DNA of 64,000 bases from Nitrospinaceae bacterium (lineage in GTDB: Bacteria > Nitrospinota > Nitrospinia > Nitrospinales > JACRGP01), in the NCBI GenBank assembly GCA_029261555.1, contig JAJDBB010000039.1, forward strand, positions 39,579 through 103,578, in the 5' to 3' direction. A model generated the notes under the pieces. It was not told where the DNA came from. It worked only from the letters and a program-made list of their open reading frames with translations, and ran no database searches. The position numbers were made by a program, and so were the translations under genes. Every line of letters starts with the position of its first letter. Within the stretch, counting starts at the first letter, position 1. Positions 61,157-64,000 of this stretch are shown one piece after another.

Positions 61157-61533
61157 CAGAAAAATCAATTAAACGAATTATTTTTTCGTATACTACGCTG
61201 ATTTTTTTAATTAAATTATGGCGAATTTTTTCGAGTGGGGCGGTCCCGACGCTTCCTCTCCCTTTGGAGCGTCGATCAGGAGGGTGAGCTACACTCTATT
61301 GCCGTCTGGCGACCGCTTTAACGGCGTCCGTGGAGTAAAAGGATCGAATCGCAACCCTCAAGGTGGCGTCAATCGGCCTTGCCGTTTTCGTCTAGGTCAA
61401 AATAGACCATCAACATTCCAGTAGGCGTGAGGTTTCATCCCAGGCTGGTCGACAGATGGGGCTCCGTAACAGGAAGTGGGGGTTCAAAGGCTCCGGCAGA
61501 GGTGAAAATCAAAATGCCGGTTAATAATGGGAA
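61157..61533. other. Non-coding stretch between the His-x-Asp operon and fhs
   Basis: The gap 61015-61533 shows AT-rich DNA to about 61220 and then GC-rich sequence. A 68-codon plus-strand frame at 61218 has no ribosome-binding site. I find no RNA gene, repeat copy or terminator here. Confidence 0.5.
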
Positions 61534-63162
61534 TTATTCCATCCCAATAATCTTGCCATCCTGGTAATCGAGTTTTTCTGCGAGAGGGTTTTTCGGCAGG
61601 CCGGGCATGCGCAATATTTTTCCCGTCATGGGAATTAAAAACCCCGCCCCGGCGGCTATGAGAATCTCCCGAACTGTGACAGTAAAATTCTCGGGTCGTC
61701 CTATCTTCATGGGATCGTCGGTCAACGAGGACTGGGTTTTGGCGATGCAGATAGGTAGGTTCTGGTAGCCGAGCTTTTCAATGACTTCAAGATCGCGCTC
61801 GGCGTCTTTGGCGTAATCGACTCGGTCTGCTCCGTACATATTGTGGGCGACTTTCCATATCTTGGTTTTAACGCCTTCGTTCCAATCGTACAGGGGGCGA
61901 AAGGGTTGGCTGATTTTTTCCGCGTGGTCGACGACTTGTCGCGCCAGTTCCAGCCCGCCTTCTCCGCCGCGCGAAAAAACGTCGGCGACGGCGAAGGGAA
62001 CCCGGAGTTCGTTTTGGCAGTAGGAGCGGACAATTTCTATCTCCTCTTCCGGGTCGCCTTCGAACCGGTTGAGGCAAACTATGGGCGGCTCGCAGAATTT
62101 TTTAATATTTTCTACATGCTTATGGAGATTGGGGAGGCCTTTTTTAACCGCTTCCGGGTTGGTTGCGCCGAGATGGTCTTTTAAAATCCCGCCGTGCATT
62201 TTGAGCGCCCGGCAAGTGGCGACCAGGACCACTGCCGCCGTGTCCAGCCCCGCTCCTCTGCATTTAATGTTGTAAAACTTTTCCGCGCCGAGATCGAATC
62301 CAAACCCCGCCTCCGTGACCGTCCAGTCGGACAGGGACAGAGCCATTCGCGTCGCTAGAACGGAATTGCAACCGTGCGCGATATTGGCAAAGGGTCCGCC
62401 GTGAACCAAGGCGGGGACTCCCTCGCTGGTCTGGACCAAATTGGGGAGCAGGGCGTCTTTCAGCAGAGCCGTCATGGCGCCGGCGCAGTTCAGGGATTTC
62501 GCGACGATAGGTTGTCCGTCCCGATCGAGGGCGACCAGTATTTTTTCCAGACGGAATTTTAGATCGGCGTGACTTTCCGCCAGGCAAAGGACGGCCATGA
62601 TTTCCGACGCCGCGGTGATGTCGAATCCTGTTTCTCGCACGCCGATTCCGGATTTCCCGCCTGCCGCTAAAGTGACGTTGCGCAAAGAGCGATCGTTCAT
62701 GTCGACGACACGGCGCCAGAAAATTTTATCCGGATCGACGTTGCGCAAGTCGCCGCGGAAGATTTTGTTGTCCAACACGGCGGACAGAAGATTGTGCGCG
62801 GAGGTGATTGCGTGGAAATCGCCGGTGAAATGAAGATTGATATCCTCGGCCGGCAAAACGCGGCTCAGGCCGCCGCCCGTCGCCCCGCCTTTCATTCCAA
62901 AGCAGGGACCGAGGGAGGGTTCGCGCAGGGCCAGGCAAACGGATTTTCCTAATCGAGCCAGCCCTTGGCCCAATCCGACAACGGTGGTGGTTTTCCCTTC
63001 GCCTGCGGGGGTCGGGGTCATCGCCGAGACCAGTATCAATTTTCCTCTGGGCGGAAATTTTTGCAACACCTCGAGCCGGATTTTGGCTTTGTCCGCGCCG
63101 TAGGGAATTATATCCTCGGGAGCGATACCGAGCTTTTCGGCGATTTCAGTAATGAGCGTCAT
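61534..63162 (-). CDS. fhs: Formate--tetrahydrofolate ligase
   Basis: A 542-residue cytosolic ATP-dependent enzyme that makes 10-formyltetrahydrofolate from formate. The P-loop TPTPAGEGKTTTVVGLGQGL, the LREPSLGPCFGMKGGATGGG segment and FTGDFHAITSAHNLLSAVLD are diagnostic. It is close to the family's usual 555 residues. It supplies C1 units for purines and serine, or in acetogens for the Wood-Ljungdahl pathway. No other C1 genes are adjacent. Confidence 0.96.
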   Translation of the reverse strand: MTLITEIAEKLGIAPEDIIPYGADKAKIRLEVLQKFPPRGKLILVSAMTPTPAGEGKTTTVVGLGQGLARLGKSVCLALREPSLGPCFGMKGGATGGGLSRVLPAEDINLHFTGDFHAITSAHNLLSAVLDNKIFRGDLRNVDPDKIFWRRVVDMNDRSLRNVTLAAGGKSGIGVRETGFDITAASEIMAVLCLAESHADLKFRLEKILVALDRDGQPIVAKSLNCAGAMTALLKDALLPNLVQTSEGVPALVHGGPFANIAHGCNSVLATRMALSLSDWTVTEAGFGFDLGAEKFYNIKCRGAGLDTAAVVLVATCRALKMHGGILKDHLGATNPEAVKKGLPNLHKHVENIKKFCEPPIVCLNRFEGDPEEEIEIVRSYCQNELRVPFAVADVFSRGGEGGLELARQVVDHAEKISQPFRPLYDWNEGVKTKIWKVAHNMYGADRVDYAKDAERDLEVIEKLGYQNLPICIAKTQSSLTDDPMKIGRPENFTVTVREILIAAGAGFLIPMTGKILRMPGLPKNPLAEKLDYQDGKIIGME

Positions 63163-63204
63163 TTCGGATTAGTAGTTTCGAATGATACATGCGGGCCTGG
63201 AAGC

Positions 63205-63411
63205 TCAGCCGCTCACGCCCTTCACCGCCCACATGATGCACTCCTCCAGCCGGATCAGCGCTGTATCCCGGCAACGCTTGTCCCCGTTCATAGCGACGTC
63301 CGGGTCGTTGATCGCCTTGTGAAGTTCGCTGGCCAACGTCTTGATGTCCTCGATGTAGGATATTTCATGGGCCTGGAGAGCCTTTTTGTGCCTGCGAATA
63401 GGGTCTTTCAT
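63205..63411 (-). CDS. Small protein resembling the Acb2/Tad1 hairpin domain
   Basis: A 68-residue helical protein with a perfect AAGGAGG ribosome-binding site. ISYIEDIKTLASELHKAIND followed by DKRCRDTALIRLEECIMWAV matches the helix-turn-helix hairpin pattern (R-x-x-x-x-A-x-x-x-L-E-x-x-x-M-W-A-V) of a domain named after phage anti-CBASS Acb2 and anti-Thoeris Tad1, which sequester cyclic-nucleotide signals. It also occurs in small chromosomal and phage proteins of unknown role. No other phage gene is near. Same strand as fhs and upstream of it. Confidence 0.5.
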   Translation of the reverse strand: MKDPIRRHKKALQAHEISYIEDIKTLASELHKAINDPDVAMNGDKRCRDTALIRLEECIMWAVKGVSG

Positions 63412-63634
63412 GAATTCCTCCTTTGATTCCTATGGTTGGCGGGAGCGCCTGTTCTTTCGGGGCCGGGATTAGGGTAAATCGGGAGCGATTAAATACCAAA
63501 GCCAATATTGACCCTGTTCCCGCATTTAAGGTATATTTACCGAAATTTCCCGGCATTTTACAAGAATGATTTTACCCGGACCGGCGGCAGTTTACATGGT
63601 TTTATTTTTTAATCGTCATCAGGAGATATAAAAC

Positions 63635-63826
63635 GTGGCCAGCACAAACGACCCTCTATATTGCCTTTGTCCCCAATGCGGGCGAGAGACCTTCTGGATC
63701 ACATCTGGAGTGGGAGCTCCGGGTTCTTATGGATTCAATTGTAATTCTTGCGGCAAGCTCGCCAAGGAGGGCGATGAAATTCACGCAATATTGAACAAGC
63801 AGATTGAGGAAAGCAAGGCCAAGTGA
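63635..63826 (+). CDS. Small zinc-ribbon protein
   Basis: A 63-residue protein with two CxxC knuckles (LCPQCGRETF and FNCNSCGKLA), so a single zinc ribbon, and a charged C-terminal helix. It starts at GTG 63635 with AGGAGA 9 bp upstream. A dispersed-repeat hairpin begins 9 bp after its stop codon. Role unknown; similar mini zinc ribbons bind nucleic acid or serve as subunits. Confidence 0.65.
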   Translation: MASTNDPLYCLCPQCGRETFWITSGVGAPGSYGFNCNSCGKLAKEGDEIHAILNKQIEESKAK

Positions 63827-63834
63827 CCAGACAA

Positions 63835-64000
63835 CCGGCGAGGCGCCGGGGCCAGCAGGCGTAACTTGTACGGGGAAGCTACACGCCGTGGTGAGCTTGC
63901 AACTCAGACCCTGCCCCCCACGGCGAGTGGCGGCGACGGCGCCGGGGCCAGCTGGCGGAGCTGGAACGGGGAGGCTCCAGGCCGTGGTGTGCGTGCAGCA
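63835..64000 (+). repeat. Tandem dispersed intergenic repeats, cut by window end
   Basis: Unit one: hairpin CCGGCG-agg-CGCCGG (63835-63849), GGCGTAACTTGTACGGGGAA, GTGGTGAGCTTGCAACTCAG and CCCCCCACGGCGAGTGGC. Unit two begins at 63931 with CGGCG-acg-G-CGCCG and runs past the window. Block order matches the 28.3-kb tandem pair. Confidence 0.75.

Noticed and set aside
61218..61424. A 68-codon plus-strand frame upstream of the His-x-Asp operon
   Set aside because: No Shine-Dalgarno sequence and low-complexity Gly/Arg/Pro translation without any motif; it may be decayed sequence.

Overview
The window reads as chromosomal DNA of a Gram-negative bacterium. It has many lipoprotein signal peptides, a PagL-type outer-membrane lipid A deacylase, type IV pilus genes, a heptosyltransferase and two hopanoid genes (an HpnN-like RND exporter and HpnH). 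The mix of hopanoid genes, pilus genes and eukaryote-like repeat proteins would fit Nitrospinota or a deltaproteobacterial lineage. That placement is an inference from gene content; no rRNA or other decisive marker is present.

Layout. 0-2.2 kb: a partial aldehyde dehydrogenase and a ThDP enzyme of the acetolactate synthase family. 2.7-10.9 kb: cell-envelope genes (PagL-like, HpnN-like, flippase-like membrane protein, CDP-alcohol phosphotransferase, FG-GAP lipoprotein, LysM/M23 lipoprotein). 11-16.8 kb: housekeeping genes (apt, nitroreductase, mnmG, hpnH) and a TPR lipoprotein. 16.8-18.4 kb: two paralogous secreted proteins of unknown function with a consensus promoter and a strong terminator. 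19-27.2 kb: a type IV pilus cluster (PilF-like, RodZ-like, PilT, PilT/PilU-like, zinc-ribbon/receiver-like protein, cNMP-binding protein, PilC, PilS). 27.2-30 kb: a double-CDGSH protein, a formylglycine-enzyme-fold lipoprotein, a DUF115 protein and the tmRNA gene. 30-45.6 kb: glycosyltransferases, a TMTC-like TPR membrane protein, ankyrin and leucine-rich-repeat proteins, an oligopeptide-binding lipoprotein, a DHH phosphoesterase, small zinc-ribbon proteins, a diguanylate cyclase and a methyltransferase.

47.4-61 kb holds the most unusual system. It is a seven-gene minus-strand cluster, in transcription order: nuclease-like protein A, giant protein A (1408 aa), a 261-aa protein made almost entirely of His-x-Asp repeats, nuclease-like protein B, giant protein B (1404 aa, paralogue of A), a radical SAM/SPASM enzyme, and an HExxH protein of the putative peptide-hydroxylase family. 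Both giants end in roughly 100-residue tails of 15 His-x-Asp motifs; the small protein has 30. The natural reading is a peptide-modification system in which the two enzymes modify His-x-Asp repeats on three co-encoded substrates, two of which travel with a DNA/RNA non-specific endonuclease-like partner. I know of no described system with this composition, although His-Xaa-Ser repeat systems are a conceptual parallel.

61.5-64 kb: fhs, a small protein resembling the Acb2/Tad1 hairpin domain, and a small zinc-ribbon protein. Across the window an intergenic repeat family of about 95 bp recurs. Its hairpin stem changes sequence between copies while staying complementary, and one lipoprotein gene is bracketed, and partly encoded, by copies of it.
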